DNA of 64,000 nucleotides, from assembly GCA_022496805.1 (NCBI GenBank), contig CM040097.1, positions 20,636,072-20,700,071 of the forward strand. Direction: 5' to 3'. The position numbers were made by a program, and so were the translations under genes. The DNA comes from Pohlia nutans (lineage: Eukaryota; Streptophyta; Bryopsida; Bryales; Mniaceae). The notes below the pieces were generated by a model. It saw only the letters and a list, made by a program, of their open reading frames with translations. It ran no database searches and was not told the origin of the DNA. Positions 46,097-59,400 of this stretch are shown here, one piece after another (position 1 is the stretch's first letter; each line of letters begins with the position of its first letter).

Positions 46097-47716
46097 ATGG
46101 CGTTGCACGATTTGCTGGTTGGCAGTGCCGCACACGCCAAGCGGAAGTGGAATTGTTCCACCTTATTGTCTATGCCTGTGAAGAAAGAGAAAATCCAGTA
46201 CTGCTCGGGACTCTTAGACGATCATGCTGAGAGTGTTGTCGACGAAGGAGCTTGTATGCGCTGTTTGACTCCGGCCAGGTTTCAATACCTCTGCGATTCG
46301 TGTATTTCAATTTTGTCGTTCGAAAATACTATCCGACATGATCCAAGACCTTCAAATAATTTTGTTACTCAGGAGAGCTTCTGCTTACGCCCCACTTCAA
46401 GCATCAGGATCAACCAGGCGCAGGCTGATTCGTCATCTCTCTCAACGGGTAGTGTAATCAGTGGCCATCCCGGGGCGCAGTTGAGCTTTCAAGAAACGAC
46501 CTGGAATGGTTTTTCTCACTCATCGCAGGAGTACGGAAGCTTCCAGCAGGACTCCCTCATGCACAGTCCGGGACCTTTGATTGCTGTATCCAATATTGTG
46601 GAAGACGGTGGCTATGACATTGGAGCGGTTGTGGGAGAGCACGCCCTGTTTGGCAATCCGAGGCAGTTTTTGGATTTTCCTTCTCAAATGCCAGTCGCGC
46701 AGTCTGAGCATGTGGCCAATCCATGGCTGTTGTCTGCCAGTTCAGCTTACGGCGTTGGAAGTATGACGTCTGAAGCAGCGTATCCCGATTACACTTCAGA
46801 TGGTTTGAGGTCGTCTTCACTAGACCTGTCCAGTACACAACAAGCTTCAAGTTGTGTAACACTTCAGAAAGTTCATGATCCGACCTTACAAGTGTACAAA
46901 TCTGATTCGGAGCATCCCAGTCACGGATTTGGTTCTGCTCTGCACACGATGGAGCAACCGCATGAATTTTATGCATCCACTACAACTGAAGTTAGACGCT
47001 CCGAAGCAGCAGAGCGCCTTGGTTTGTCGAGCAATGTGACGGGGAAGGCCACGAGTAGTGATAATTATTCTCCAGGTCCCGCCACTTGTCGGCGAGCGTA
47101 CAGAGGAGTTAGAAAAAGGCCGTGGGGACGATGGTCCGCGGAGATTCGTGACAGGATTGGAAAATGCAGACACTGGCTTGGAACCTTTGATACAGCCGAA
47201 GATGCGGCACGAGCATACGACGCCGCCGCAAGGAGGTTGCGTGGAGCCAAGGCACGAACGAATTTTGAGTTGCCTGCTTCACAGTCGCCTACTCCCGCAG
47301 AGTCTCCCGATTTGCTTCCCGGCGAAAGTATCCATGAACGCGCTACCAGGCTCTCTCTGAAGCCCGTCTCGTCTTACTCTCGTCATTCTATCACAGCCAA
47401 CTCTAAGCATGCTCGACCTAGTCCTGTGGAAGAAGCCAATTGCCAGGTTGAAGATATTAAGCCAGGGTTGGACGTACTGAAGCCAATTTCTCCAGGCCAG
47501 GCAGCTGGAGACCAGGGGTCGACATCGAAGTTGGATCTTACTTCAGGGCATGCCAGCCCCAACAAGTCCTGCTCCAGTTTGGACAGTACACAAGAATCGT
47601 CCGCCACTACTTTCAATTCTTCCATAGAGACTGGTAACATTCATATTCCCCCCTCCCGCCTCTTTCCCACCTCAAGGCTTTCCGCCGTAGATTTGTATCC
47701 CGTAGCTTGGTACTGA
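46097..47716 (+). CDS. AP2/ERF-domain transcription factor, intronless
   Basis: A 539-residue nuclear transcription factor. One AP2/ERF domain spans residues about 335-391: [49 protein letters not shown]. One domain makes it ERF-type, not the two-domain AP2 class. The AEIRD signature, with Asp at family position 19, favours ERF over DREB; position 14 is Ser instead of the usual Ala. Near the N-terminus C53, C56, C66 and C69 form C-x2-C-x9-C-x2-C, a possible zinc-binding knot. The remainder is Ser-rich and low in order, as usual for activation regions. The first ATG (46097) opens a single uninterrupted frame to TGA. It is convergent with the glyoxalase I gene. Subgroup and targets are not assignable by eye. 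Confidence 0.93.
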   Translation: MALHDLLVGSAAHAKRKWNCSTLLSMPVKKEKIQYCSGLLDDHAESVVDEGACMRCLTPARFQYLCDSCISILSFENTIRHDPRPSNNFVTQESFCLRPTSSIRINQAQADSSSLSTGSVISGHPGAQLSFQETTWNGFSHSSQEYGSFQQDSLMHSPGPLIAVSNIVEDGGYDIGAVVGEHALFGNPRQFLDFPSQMPVAQSEHVANPWLLSASSAYGVGSMTSEAAYPDYTSDGLRSSSLDLSSTQQASSCVTLQKVHDPTLQVYKSDSEHPSHGFGSALHTMEQPHEFYASTTTEVRRSEAAERLGLSSNVTGKATSSDNYSPGPATCRRAYRGVRKRPWGRWSAEIRDRIGKCRHWLGTFDTAEDAARAYDAAARRLRGAKARTNFELPASQSPTPAESPDLLPGESIHERATRLSLKPVSSYSRHSITANSKHARPSPVEEANCQVEDIKPGLDVLKPISPGQAAGDQGSTSKLDLTSGHASPNKSCSSLDSTQESSATTFNSSIETGNIHIPPSRLFPTSRLSAVDLYPVAWY

Positions 47717-48481
47717 TCTACCACTGATTTTCACTAGTGGTGGACATCACAGCACCCATCAATCATAGCAGAAGTAGCATATTACGCAGGGAAGTACGTC
47801 AGAATGACCTTTTGGGGTGGCGTATGATCACCCACAACTAATGATCTCCAAGCAGTTTGCTCAACAGCAGCAACGTTACTACATTAGAAGGAACAGTGAG
47901 TAGTTATAGGCCCATGCAACTGTACAGATCTCATGTATATGAAGTCAGAGCTCCCACAGCAGTGCCGGAATTAGTGGCCATTTCGGTATAAGATTCGAGC
48001 TATTTATTCAGTGGATGTTTTTCGAAGAATCTCCACTGTTTGAACATTGGTCTACTAACCTCTCAGATATATCTCTTGACGAAGACTCGAAATTAATGAA
48101 GGTTACTCATTGTGATGCGTTACCTGAGTCGATCGGAACTGCGAGCGTGCGGAGAATAGTTCATGATCATCCTTGAAACTTACCAAGTATTCCTTACCAG
48201 GAAATCCAGGTGAACAAAATCCTCCTGAAGCGCGTACTGAAACCCTTTCCCTTCACCTGCGAGAGCATTTTAACTTCTTCTAAGCCCCCTTCTCTGTTTA
48301 GTTCTTATGATATTCTGATTTTGATCCATATCTGTTGTCTTTCATCTTTAGTTGCAATGGCCAGTTGTCTATTCTTCTATAAAGGCTAAAATGTTGGTTC
48401 ACATCAAAAGCTTAATTCAGTGTTCGATGGTAGAGAATGTGAGATTTAAATTTATTTTTTTCTGTTTTACTTTTTGGGCTC

Positions 48482-48487
48482 TTTATT
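48482..48487 (-). promoter_or_regulatory. Candidate polyadenylation signal of glyoxalase I
   Basis: AATAAA on the minus strand, about 22 bases after the stop codon. Plausible but close. Confidence 0.4.
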
Positions 48488-48508
48488 GATGCGTCCATAT
48501 ATTTTCCT

Positions 48509-51500
48509 CTAGCGATCCTCGAACATAGGGTCATGTCCTGGACACCTGTTAGCACTGCCTCTCGGCAGTATTAATTTGGTTGTCACTCTGGGGACGAAGG
48601 AAGCAGGCTCTTGCTCTCTTGAGAAGTCCCAGTTATCAATAAAGACCTGGATCAAACGAGGTATTCACGACTGAGGAATATGTAGAGCTAAAGAACTTAC
48701 ACGAAGAGTAGAATTGAAGATCTGCATTTTGCTTCGGATTGATCGTACTAACACCAAGAGTAGTATTGGTGATGGGTAACTCACAACTTTCCAGTCGTCT
48801 GGATCAAGGCATACATAAATTTTGGTTGGAATGCCTGGCAAAGGGCCAGGAGGACGAACTGTTCTGCCTTTCTGCAACTCAACAGCATTAGCCGTCTTGT
48901 AGACATCGTCCGTCCCTATAGATATCTGCACAGGATTTTAGTTCATTGTCCACTCAATTTAGGAACTGTGTCGTTGCAGATGATATATAATTATGTTGCA
49001 ATCTTAATCATCCTCTGGTTTGACCACTTAACCCCTATAGGACACAGAAGCCCGAATATTTTTATTTATTTTAAATTAACAGTTTGAGTAGGTCTTCCGT
49101 GGAGTTCCTTTTGCTCAAACTTATTTGTTTTTGGACTAACAAAGGCAATGTTCTTCACTGATTTTGATGATATAAAATTTGGTCCTATTTTCAACAATAT
49201 GATTGATTGAATATATTATTTTAAAACCATGAATCTTACGGTCCTTTGGGAGTTAATGATGTCAAATTCGTACCTGGTCGTAGCCAGTCCCCTTGGTATA
49301 CTGAGTAATGCCATATTGGTACTCCAATTCAATGACAGTTGTTTTGCGATCATCCAAGTCATAGGCTAAGTATGCATATGTTTTCTGGAAGAGAGATACA
49401 AGTAAGTACCCATCAGGATGTTGTGCATCTGGAGTAATATAAAACTCAACTTAAGACAACAAGGATTGTTCATTTAAATTGAGCTTGTTACAATGTACAC
49501 TAGATCTCTTTAATATCACAGTTTAGAAGCTAAAAATGCACATGATAATATGGAGCTTTGTGACAATCAATAGTGTTGTCCATGAAGTGATGTGAAAAAA
49601 GTACTTGGGGTTTTAGTGGTTGCGAAGGTGGTTAATTAAACCCTTTTCATATTTGTAAAATTCCTTATTAGTCATCAATGAGAATCTGTTTTACACTTGT
49701 CAAACTCGTTATTATCATATTTGTACGCAACTTCGTGTGACATAATAGAATGTGATGGTGAGAGTACAATGAGTTTTGAACTTAGTCCATTCCCTATAGA
49801 TGAAGGTGATATTAACGAGGGTTGGGTGTATTCCTTATTGTTGAAAAGGTATAGTACTTGTGATAGAGGATAGTCATTTCTCGAAAGCAGGTGCATTCCA
49901 AAAGCCTACGCCAATCTTCGATCAAAACTATCAGAACGTTAGATTGAAATGAAGTAAAACAAAATAGGAAGAGCACAAACTGAAAGTGAACAAGTTGCAC
50001 AAGAGAAAAATCACCAAGTAAGATTCATCCTCTTTGAACAGATCCAGATGTAAGCTACACAATTTATTTCAATTACTGCATGATGCACAAATTGTTTTAT
50101 ATCGCATTTTTCTAATAGAATGAAACTTATTTTAAAATTTTCATGACCTGAGGTGAAAAAGATACAGTAATTGAAATAGATGGCATAGACTAAATGATCT
50201 TATCACTAATAGAAAGGACAATGTTTTTGCACTAAGCAATAGTGCTAAAGTGTGGTGCCCATGAGCACCAAACTAGTGCCAATAGTGACCTTCGGAACAC
50301 CAGACTTTAACACTATTCCTTGGCACCCAAAGACCATCTTTCTACTAGTGTATGGTTGATCTTGATTTAAGGAGTAGGATTAATGATTCTAGAGGGAACC
50401 AAGGTTTTACATCTTGATAAAAAAGGATAGCTACATCGATGTCGGCAACATTGTAACTGACTTGCCAAAGGCGTTCGCGCATTCCTTCCCTTTGTATGAG
50501 TTTGAAAGTGTAACCATCTGGGTCCTTGATGTGAGCATACACGTTTTTATTGAGATCTACAGAAGTACTTTCTGGAGCTGGGAATCCTTTCTTCCTTATT
50601 ACGTCTAATGCTTTTTGAACCTGCAGATCAACGAATAGGAATTGCTATCACCAAGTTGTGTAATAAAATAAAATTGTTTTAGGAACTTTTAATAAAAACA
50701 TCTCTTACGATGAATGGAATTCTTTTTTATGGTTACAGTGATCATATTGCAAACTAAAGGTATGAGAAGTCATAATCAATGTAAGACTCTCCATCATTGA
50801 AATGAATGTTCAATTAATCCCTAACTGCTTAACCAGGCGTTTTTGCCTAATGTACAAAATTGAAATTCATTTTCTCATCCGTCATGCACTATTTGTAAGT
50901 AAAAGAAATACGACAAAATTCTATGGCAAGATAGCTTCATGCATGTGTGATCCAATTAGAAAGGGGATGATTTGTGAAAATTATATGCCTCATTTCATGC
51001 CACACATTTCCACCACAAATTTCTAAGATCTTAGTTCAAAACGAGTAAAAAGTGCTCTAAAAAATCAACTCATAAAATTAAGCAACCAAATAATCTCCAA
51101 AAAAATCACTACATTTAGAGTATTACATTTCAACCCATCACAACAAAGTTCATCCACAAATTGTCAATATCTTATTCGTAATCAAATTACAAAAGAATTT
51201 TGAATTTTACATTTCAAATTTTATGCAAAATATTGGTGATTGCAATCATAGATCTAACTGTATGGATAAAATCTAAAATTCATAATGTAAAACTTTTATT
51301 CATACATCAAGTTCAAAATATCCCTCTTAGTCCCATTTTATAATGCATCTTTGCAATTCTCCAAATCTGAAGAGGATTGTAGGCATTTAGAGGTTAAAAA
51401 CTAGAACAAGTAGATTGCAAAAATTTAGGCCATGGAACTACTGTAGATGGAAGGTTGTCACATCTATGCTATATATATAGATGAGTTAATAAAATAATAA

Positions 51501-53254
51501 AATAAAATAAAAATCAATTTTTTTTTTGGTATTTATTTATAAAAATAAAAAATCTGCTACCCTTACCCACCTATGCCAACCCTACCCTCCACCTACAGTA
51601 TAAGAGCTCAACCCAAGCTGTATTAATTCAAAATTTTTAGTTAAGTTGTGCAAATTTTAGGGTTTCACATGCTTACATTTGGCACAGTAATTCCGAAGTG
51701 GTTGAGCCCAGTCCCAATTTCATACTTTTTCACATTATAATCTGCAATAGCCAATATACCGTAGTCAGTCATAAGGATTGCCAAAAAAATTAATAAGAAG
51801 AGAATCCTAAATCTTTAGGATCCTTAGAAAATTTTAAATGTTTAGGATTCTTTTTTGTATAGTGAAAATAGATTCTTGAAGAATTTTCATAGAATTTTTC
51901 ATTTGTTAAAAAAGAAATTTCTAAAAAAAGAATTATTTGGTATAAGATGCCGACCTTGACAGTCGGGTACGGTATACCTTGTGAGACAATTGTTTAACGT
52001 TTAAGCATCAAACATCATATAAGATACATGCTTGTAAATTGGTCTTTATCCTAATACTACAAGTCAAACAATTATGTAGATAGTGCTGAGAAATGTTCTT
52101 GCACATTGAACAAAGGTTTTCAGAGAAATGAAATTGTTTCAAGAACTTTTAGGCATCATAAAAAGGATTTCTTCATGATTCATGAAAAGGTTTCTAATGG
52201 TTACAATGATCATATAGATGTCTCTTATGTTTCAAAAGGAGACCTATATATGACCTCCTCATGATGCAAGACAAATATATTTTTATGATGTTGTCCAAAA
52301 GTTCCTTAAAACATTCATGTTATACTGAAAACACTATTATTAGTATTCATTAGTTCACCTTTACTCACATAGGCCACCAGGGAGTATTTACCCCCGGTAG
52401 AGAAAATTGAAAATGTCAAAGTATCCCTATAACTTTCTAAACAAGTGGGTTTTGTAGGTCTAAAAAATGGATAAACAATTTTATTTTCTTTTTAGACTTT
52501 AAGGTATTGGCACCTTCTGCAATTAGAAATGAAGGAAAATATTTGCAAAACTCACAACATGTTAACTCCACTACTAAATGATTGTCCTCTGTTCCATAAC
52601 CCATAAACACAGTCATATACTTGTCTTCTGGAAAATCTATCTTTCGAAGGATGTGCATTTCTAAGCATTCTCGATAGAATCTGCACATCATCAAATGTAA
52701 GATTCTTGTGAGATGGCCAAAGACAATTCTAAAAACCAAATATATGATCATCATGTATTGTTTCGTAAATTTTTAGACAACATCATAAAGATAATATTCT
52801 TCATGATTCAGAAGGAGGTCTTACAATGATCATATGGAAGTCTCTTTGTATATCATGGGGAGGCCTTTGTATAATCATTATAATCATAATAAAAGAGATC
52901 TCCCTAAGAATTATGAAATATAAATTTTATTTTATGATGCAATCTAAAAGTTCCTAGAATCATAAAGACCATCTTACTTGTCTTGTTTCATTATTTCAAA
53001 AGTCACAAAAATGCAAGTTTTATCAAGAGAGAGAAGTGAGTTCACTCTATGGACTCCTCAATGTTGCCTATGCGATACTTGACATGGAGCATACGGCGTT
53101 CATCAACTCTTGGCCATCTTTTGAGCATCTTGGTTCGTGGTGAGACTTTGGCTCGTGGTGAGGCCATTTTTGGACTATACGTTGAACCCTCGGGTGAGCC
53201 ATACATGTCCTTTGATCGAGGGGATGGTGGTAAAGGAACTCCATTTTCAGTCAT
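48509..53254 (-). CDS. GLX1: Glyoxalase I (lactoylglutathione lyase), two-domain, 8 exons
   Basis: Converts the methylglyoxal-glutathione hemithioacetal to S-lactoylglutathione. Exons (minus): 53254-53046, 52680-52556, 51741-51677, 50620-50411, 49905-49858, 49384-49274, 48925-48785, 48646-48509. All junctions are GT-AG; they join to 1,047 nt, 348 residues. Two fused glyoxalase domains run from about residue 54 to 200 and from 184 to 310: LHVKYRIG, FYRECLEMHILRK, VVELT, then AHIKDPDGYTFKLIQR, WQVSYN, FGMHLLSRND, VIELEY, ISIGTDDVYKTA, GPLPGIPTKI, CLDPDDWK. Expected metal ligands are H57, E108, Q186 and E238 by family comparison. The start ATG follows an in-frame stop. The first 50 residues are Ser/Pro-rich and there is a 37-residue tail beyond VFIDNWDF. 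Introns carry a TTAA MITE and a CACTA-like element. Divergent from POC1. Confidence 0.92.
50204..50350. mobile_element. CACTA-like mini-element in glyoxalase I intron 4 (147 bp)
   Basis: Starts CACTAATAGAAAGG, ends CTTTCTACTAGTG; TAT flanks both ends (50201-50203, 50351-50353). Lies about 60 bp from the exon 4 donor. Confidence 0.82.
50818..51393 (+). mobile_element. TTAA-bounded MITE, copy E, in glyoxalase I intron 3 (576 bp)
   Basis: TTAA at 50814-50817 and 51394-51397; begins TCCCTAACTGCTTAACC, ends ...GCATTTAGAGG. It lies wholly inside the intron between exons 3 and 4. Confidence 0.87.
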
Positions 53255-54438
53255 TGTAGATGCAACAATTCAATCCTATTCTGCAATTGCATAATACAAA
53301 CATATGAAACCACCACAAGCAAACTAGTCACTTTTCACTCGCTTTTCACTTATTGAAATCGCAAAAAGGTATCTTTCCCTTGTCCTATGTGACCAAAAGC
53401 ACTCATCAACTTTGGAATGGCTCAAAATAGCAAGTGAGAAGTGACCAATTTGCTTGTAGTGGACTTTGCTTTAGAGATATTATACTTGAAAGGATTTATT
53501 TTTTGTTTTTTATTTTTTGTTTTTGTTTTTCCACAAATTGAAGAGACTCAATTGCAAAAGAATAAAGGAATGTTTTGAGTCACGTTATTATGTTGTGCAC
53601 ATAAAGCTCTTTATTCAGGAATTCATTATGTTTTCAGAGACTGTTCGTAAGTTGTAAGTACACATGCAAAGATGTGTAAGTCGTTGCTGAGAAAGAGACG
53701 TTTTTGAGGAGAAATACTTATAAAATGCTCAGTTGTAAATCACGCTCACAGTTCTCACAATTTTTTGATTGCGTTTTTGAATTCTTATTTAAAAAAATTG
53801 TTCCTAAGATTGGATTTTTTTTAAAATAATAATAATAATAAATCTAATTTAATTTTTTTTCAAATTGTTGCTGATTTAGAAACTGGAGAATGAGACTATT
53901 CCATTTCCCATATCAAAGTTTGATTGTTGATGAACGTCACTGGTTGTTTAGAACACAAAATCTATGAAAGGGTTTCATGTGTAGTTGTTAATGCTATCAA
54001 TTATGTTAGATTCTCTGAAATGGCAACAAAATTGACAGATGCATATATTACAATTTCTCGGTATATACAACTTCTCAGTCTGTTGATCATTGAGGAGAGA
54101 AAGAAACACCTACTTGCTGGCTATTTGAAATTGCGACTCTACTCCTCCAATACAGCCTAGTGCATAAATTTCACCTGTTTCAACAGAGCACTGCACTTTG
54201 GAACTTGAGGCGCCTTGATAAAACTTGCTTAATTTCCAAGTCGCAAAAACAAAGCGAATTCCTAGATATGAGATCCAACCTCTACATATGTGCTAGAGTT
54301 AGTTATTGGTATTTCAACACAAACAATGGGAAATACGTGTATGAGCCAAATTGCGGAGGATCTGGCTTTGGTCTCTTGCACATTGTGTTGCCATTTTTCG
54401 TTGTTGTTGTTTATTGAAGTTGATCCAACGCAACAACC
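53255..54438. promoter_or_regulatory. Shared intergenic promoter region of glyoxalase I and POC1
   Basis: The two start codons face away from each other across 1,184 bp, so both promoters (and 5' leaders) must lie here or overlap it. The segment contains a CACTA-like element close to the glyoxalase I start, and an (AAT)n run near 53827. Core promoter elements are not clear. Confidence 0.5.
53311..53461. mobile_element. CACTA-like mini-element, subfamily 2, near glyoxalase I start (151 bp)
   Basis: Starts CACCACAAGCAAACTAGTC, ends GACCAATTTGCTTGTAGTG. The flanks AAC and GAC match at two of three bases. In reverse orientation it parallels the 39779 element, including GAGTGCTTTTGGTCACATAG. Confidence 0.72.
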
Positions 54439-56437
54439 ATGGGTGACCAAGACCCGGTCATTTTGGCTAGCTATGGCAGTCACCGCGGTGGAGTCAACGC
54501 GCTCCATTTTCGGCCGCACATGAAGCATGTGGTCTCCGGAGGTGCCGATTCTGTTGTTTTACTGTGGAGCTTACATTGTCGGCCTAACCTGCGACATCCT
54601 GTTGTTCGGCCTTACCGTTTCCTCGGGCATCAGGTCATCATTCTTCCACAATTTGTGATCAATAGTTTTTGCTCATTTTCGTGTCAGCAGCTGCATATTC
54701 GGTGTGGGAAGTGTGTCTTCGTTAAGGGAAAATGGAATATTCTCATTTCAATAACAATTTTATTTTATTTTTTAACGTTTTTCAATCTTTGCATGTGTAT
54801 TTACAATTTAAGAATAGAGCCTTTAAAAACAGAACTGAAATAAATGCACCGTAAGACAATCGAAAAATTGTGAGATCGGTGAGCGTGATTTTCGTTTGTG
54901 CGTTTTATGAACATTGCTCCTCGAAACCTCGCTTTCTCTCAAGATTGTTTACAATGGCAGAGGGAAAGTTTTTGGTTGCCAATTGCGTAGTTATCACCAG
55001 ACTTCCAATTTGTAGGCGAAGTGTCTTCTGTGGTTTGATAGAATAATTTGGATCTCCACTCTCACGATGTATGTAGGTTCAATATCTTGCAGCTTGCTCG
55101 TTAATTATTAGCATTGTCGTGATTAATGTTTACAATTTAATTTTTATAGATGAAACTGAAGTGACTTTGCTTGTGTAAAGTAAGCTAATGTAAACAAACG
55201 ATTCGCCTTGCCTCAAATTGAGAGATAATTTAGGTCTTGCGCTGGATAGGGTTTGGGGTTCATGGTAATGATCGATATGTTATCAAAACAACATGCCTAC
55301 AACGTTGTTACTTAGCTTTTAGATGAATCACCATTGTCTCAACCAATGATGGTCTTAAGACACGCCGCAATCTCGTTTTTATTGTTGGATGGAAATCGAT
55401 TAGACAATATTGTATGATCATCGTGTACTGAACTACTCTCTTCTGCAATAAACATCTCGAAGGAAGAAAAATTGATCAGCCTCAAGCAGTTTTATTTTCT
55501 TCGATAGCTGAATAGATGTCGCCGAATTTACTAAAGTTCAAAGTCGTAGCCTATGCCATGTTGTATATGGAGTAACAAAGACGCAAGAGAAACTGTCTGT
55601 TGCTCCGACGAAGAAGACAATCATTCATTTGTTGGCTTTGGATTGAATGGGAGGAGGTCAATTGCATCAACACAAACTACAACCCCGGGGAGGCAACTCA
55701 CTTGTAATCATTAGGGTTGTGCACCATGATAAGTCAATTTAGACTTTTTTTCATTTATGATAACTTATACTAAATTTATTTTAATAGAATCCAATTTTAT
55801 AATAAAAAGAATCTTATTGTGTTTTATTATAAGTTCATGCAAATCAGAAGTAGAACAAAGTGTATCATATAAATTTCTATCCTATTTTAATAAATGTAAT
55901 ATATATTTTTATTTTTTAAATGGTAAAATCAAGAAGTTGGAATAATTTTTTATTTTAAAATGAATAATTTTTTATTTAAAAGTAAATAAATTGTACAAAA
56001 TCCATTACCATTAACTCCTAAATGATAGAGGGGTAAGGGCAAAACCTAGATGTGTTATAAAATGTTACTTCTACAACTTCGATGAAGTTTGATCCAAAAG
56101 AGAAAATGAGAAGAATGATGTTTAGTAATTATCTATACAGTTAAACTTTCAAAAAGTGTTTTAGATACACATTTAATGAATTTAGAAGCATTTACCAAGA
56201 AATACCAAAAACATGACCAATGGCTCTACAGTCTGGGAGATGTCAACATTACAAACAGAACAAAACAGACAAACCACCTTCTTTAATGTATAGATATTAT
56301 TGGAGCTCAAGAGTGTTTATCAAAAAATTAGTAAGTTAGGGTGAAAGGGATATAGAGACCTATTTGTTTCTACATATATTAAAAATAATTTTAGAAAAAA
56401 CATTTTTTGTATGTTAAACGCATATGTAATAATAAAA

Positions 56438-56471
<34 letters not shown>

Positions 56472-59400
56472 TCGTTTTTATTGTTCACCTTAGTGCATCA
56501 TGTTTAAACAACATGTTTAAGCATCTATTTTGGTTATCATAAAGTTATGGTTGATTTTAAATTTGAAATCTTAAATTCAAGATTACATTGATATGTGAAA
56601 ATATAAATCCTTGTGTACAATTTCTAATTTTATTGTAGCTTTTTAAAATCTTAGTTTATTTTATACAAATTGATAATTGATTTTATCTTCAATATTAATA
56701 ATATACATGTAGTTTCTTATTACTTCTATATCTTTAAGTAAATGGTAACGATTTTATAATAATTTATATTTCTTTTGTATTTTTACATTAAATCATTTTT
56801 ACATTTTTATATAATGAGTAATACATATTTTCTAAATTTATTTAGAGTATTGTGAAAAAGCCATCTTTCTTGTAAATATGTCTGAATGATACATGTTGTA
56901 GCATTGTAAATTAAAAAATATATATTGAGAGAAATATAAAGATTTCTAGCATTGTATATAGTATTGCAGATATTCTATTGCCTATGTATTAAAAAATGAA
57001 GGGACATATAGATGTGTGTGAAGTACCTTACTATGCCCTTATTATAAATTATTCTTATTATGTTTATAATAAAATATATAATAAGTCCTAAAATTTAAGG
57101 ACCTTCTTGTCCTCACATCCGTGTATAATAAAATATCTTTTTTACACTTATTAAATGTCCTATCTAATTATAGATAAACATTTTTGACATGTAAATACAT
57201 ATTTTGAAAGCTCTTAATGTCCTCTTTCCAATGAAATATATATCATCACAATCATAAGTGATTAAATCATATTATTTTGTAGAATAAGACATAATAAATC
57301 CCCTTATAATAAGTGGGGGTTGCCTCCTGGAGCTACAACTAATGCACATTGTTTGTCGTTACTCGAAAACTCAGCCCTAGTCCCTAACATAAAATAAGTT
57401 ACACTTTAGAACCTCTTGTAACTTTTGAGTTGCAGTACAAAAGAACAAAGCCTCTTATAGCGTAGCTGCTAAGTGAAGAATGGTTTTTGAACTGTAGCGT
57501 CTAATTTGGCTTTTCATGATTATTTAATTTTTGACGTCTTCAGGGGTGTGGTTTAATTTGTTTGAACATTATTTGACTATGCAACATTGAATCAACAATG
57601 TGTTCTCAAGGGGTTTTTACTTGGCATGGATGGTTGTCAGGGACCAGTGTTATCGGTGGCCGTTTCACCGTTGGACAACGTGGTGGCATCAGGATCGAAA
57701 GACAAGACCGTGCGCCTCTGGCTCCCTACTGTGTGTGTGCATTTGCCTCTACTTTCACATCCTGAGTAGATTGCATATTCAAAGAGGAGTTAGTCACATA
57801 CTAAGAGCAATACATACAATACATGGAAATCTAAGAAGATTAAAACCTGATGTACTAGATAAGTTAGACTTGGAGCCTGGTTGTGGAAAATAGGACATGC
57901 TCAGCGGCTCCGCATGAACTATTTTCCACCCAAATTTGAGTTACTTAGCATAAACTCAACGAGGATGCAAAAATCTTGGGTGATCTAATTGTTAAGAAAG
58001 CATATCTTGGAAAATCAAGTGTGAGAATTGAAATTGAAAAGAAGGGAGTGGCCACAGCTTTTAACCTAGCTCCTCTTCTCAAATGGATGCCTGTCACTTG
58101 CAGATTATAAAGCCTTATTTTACAATGGACGTGTTTATAACTTGCGTTGGAATTTAATTCTTCTTGATTATAGTGTCCGAGCTATAGCTTAGGTGCACTA
58201 TCTCCCAGAGATCAATAGTTTGCACTGACAGAAATAAGAAAAGTGAAGAGAGGTAAGTTTGCTTAAGTTTTGTTACATTAAATTGCTGGTTTTTCAGAGA
58301 AGCCAAATCGAGTGTTATCAAGGCACATGGAGGGGCAGTTCGTACAGTCGCATTCAGCTATGATGGCCAATGTCTGCTAACTGGATCAGATGATAAAACT
58401 ATTAAGGTGCTTCTAAACTACTAATTCTTAACGTCGTCTCCGGCTTGTTACATGTAAATAGAACTAGCTCCTCTCTGATACTAAGTTATGCTTTTCGTCA
58501 AATTCAGTAACAAATTCTGTTTCTGTACTGTATTCTGGGCAGGTATGGTTAGTACAGGGACAAAAATTCTTGGCGACGTTGGCCGGCCACATAAATTGGG
58601 TGCGGTCCGCAGAGTTTCATCCTGATGGCGGGTCAGCTTTCCTTTTGACTCTGCTCTGAATGGGGCTTCTTTCCTTTTCCCTTGTAACACTGTGCTTTCT
58701 ATGTACATGTATGTGTATAGGAGCTAAAACCATACGCATTTTATCAAACAGAAGAATGTGTGAACCGACCGTACTCTTAAATGATGAAGCTTCTTAAAGT
58801 TGGACTGCAGGACGATTGTTTCGGGCAGTGATGACAGGACTGTTCGACTATGGGATGTGGAGCGGCATGAGTGTTTGCAGCAATTCAGTGATGGCATGGG
58901 GTAGGTCCAACTCTGCTACATTTTCCTCAACTGTTTGTTTATTTTCCTATACAATAGAAGTATTTTAAGAAATCGAGCGATTCATTGTACCAGTTGCTCG
59001 ACCAGTTGACATAATGTTAGATTTGTAGCAGTCTTTCTGAATAATGCACGCGGCTTGCAGGATGATTAACTCTGTTCGTTTTCATCCCAACGGCTCCCTT
59101 CTTGGGACAGGTGGTTCCGACAACTATGTTCAGGTGTTTTAATGTCCATACCTCTCTCTTTCTTCGATCTTCATCTACAAAATGCACATTTTACTTGACT
59201 TCACTGCGCATTGCATGATCACCTCATTATTCAATTTACAGATTACTTCGTAGACTGCTGACGCGCACACACACTCTGATATGTAAGTAATGGCTCTTAC
59301 GCCGTGTTGCATGGATTGATAGTCTGTTGCCATAACATTCAATTGGCTCCCGCTTGATGTGTTGTGAGTGGCATCCAGTGGCATACTTGTGATGTGTTGA

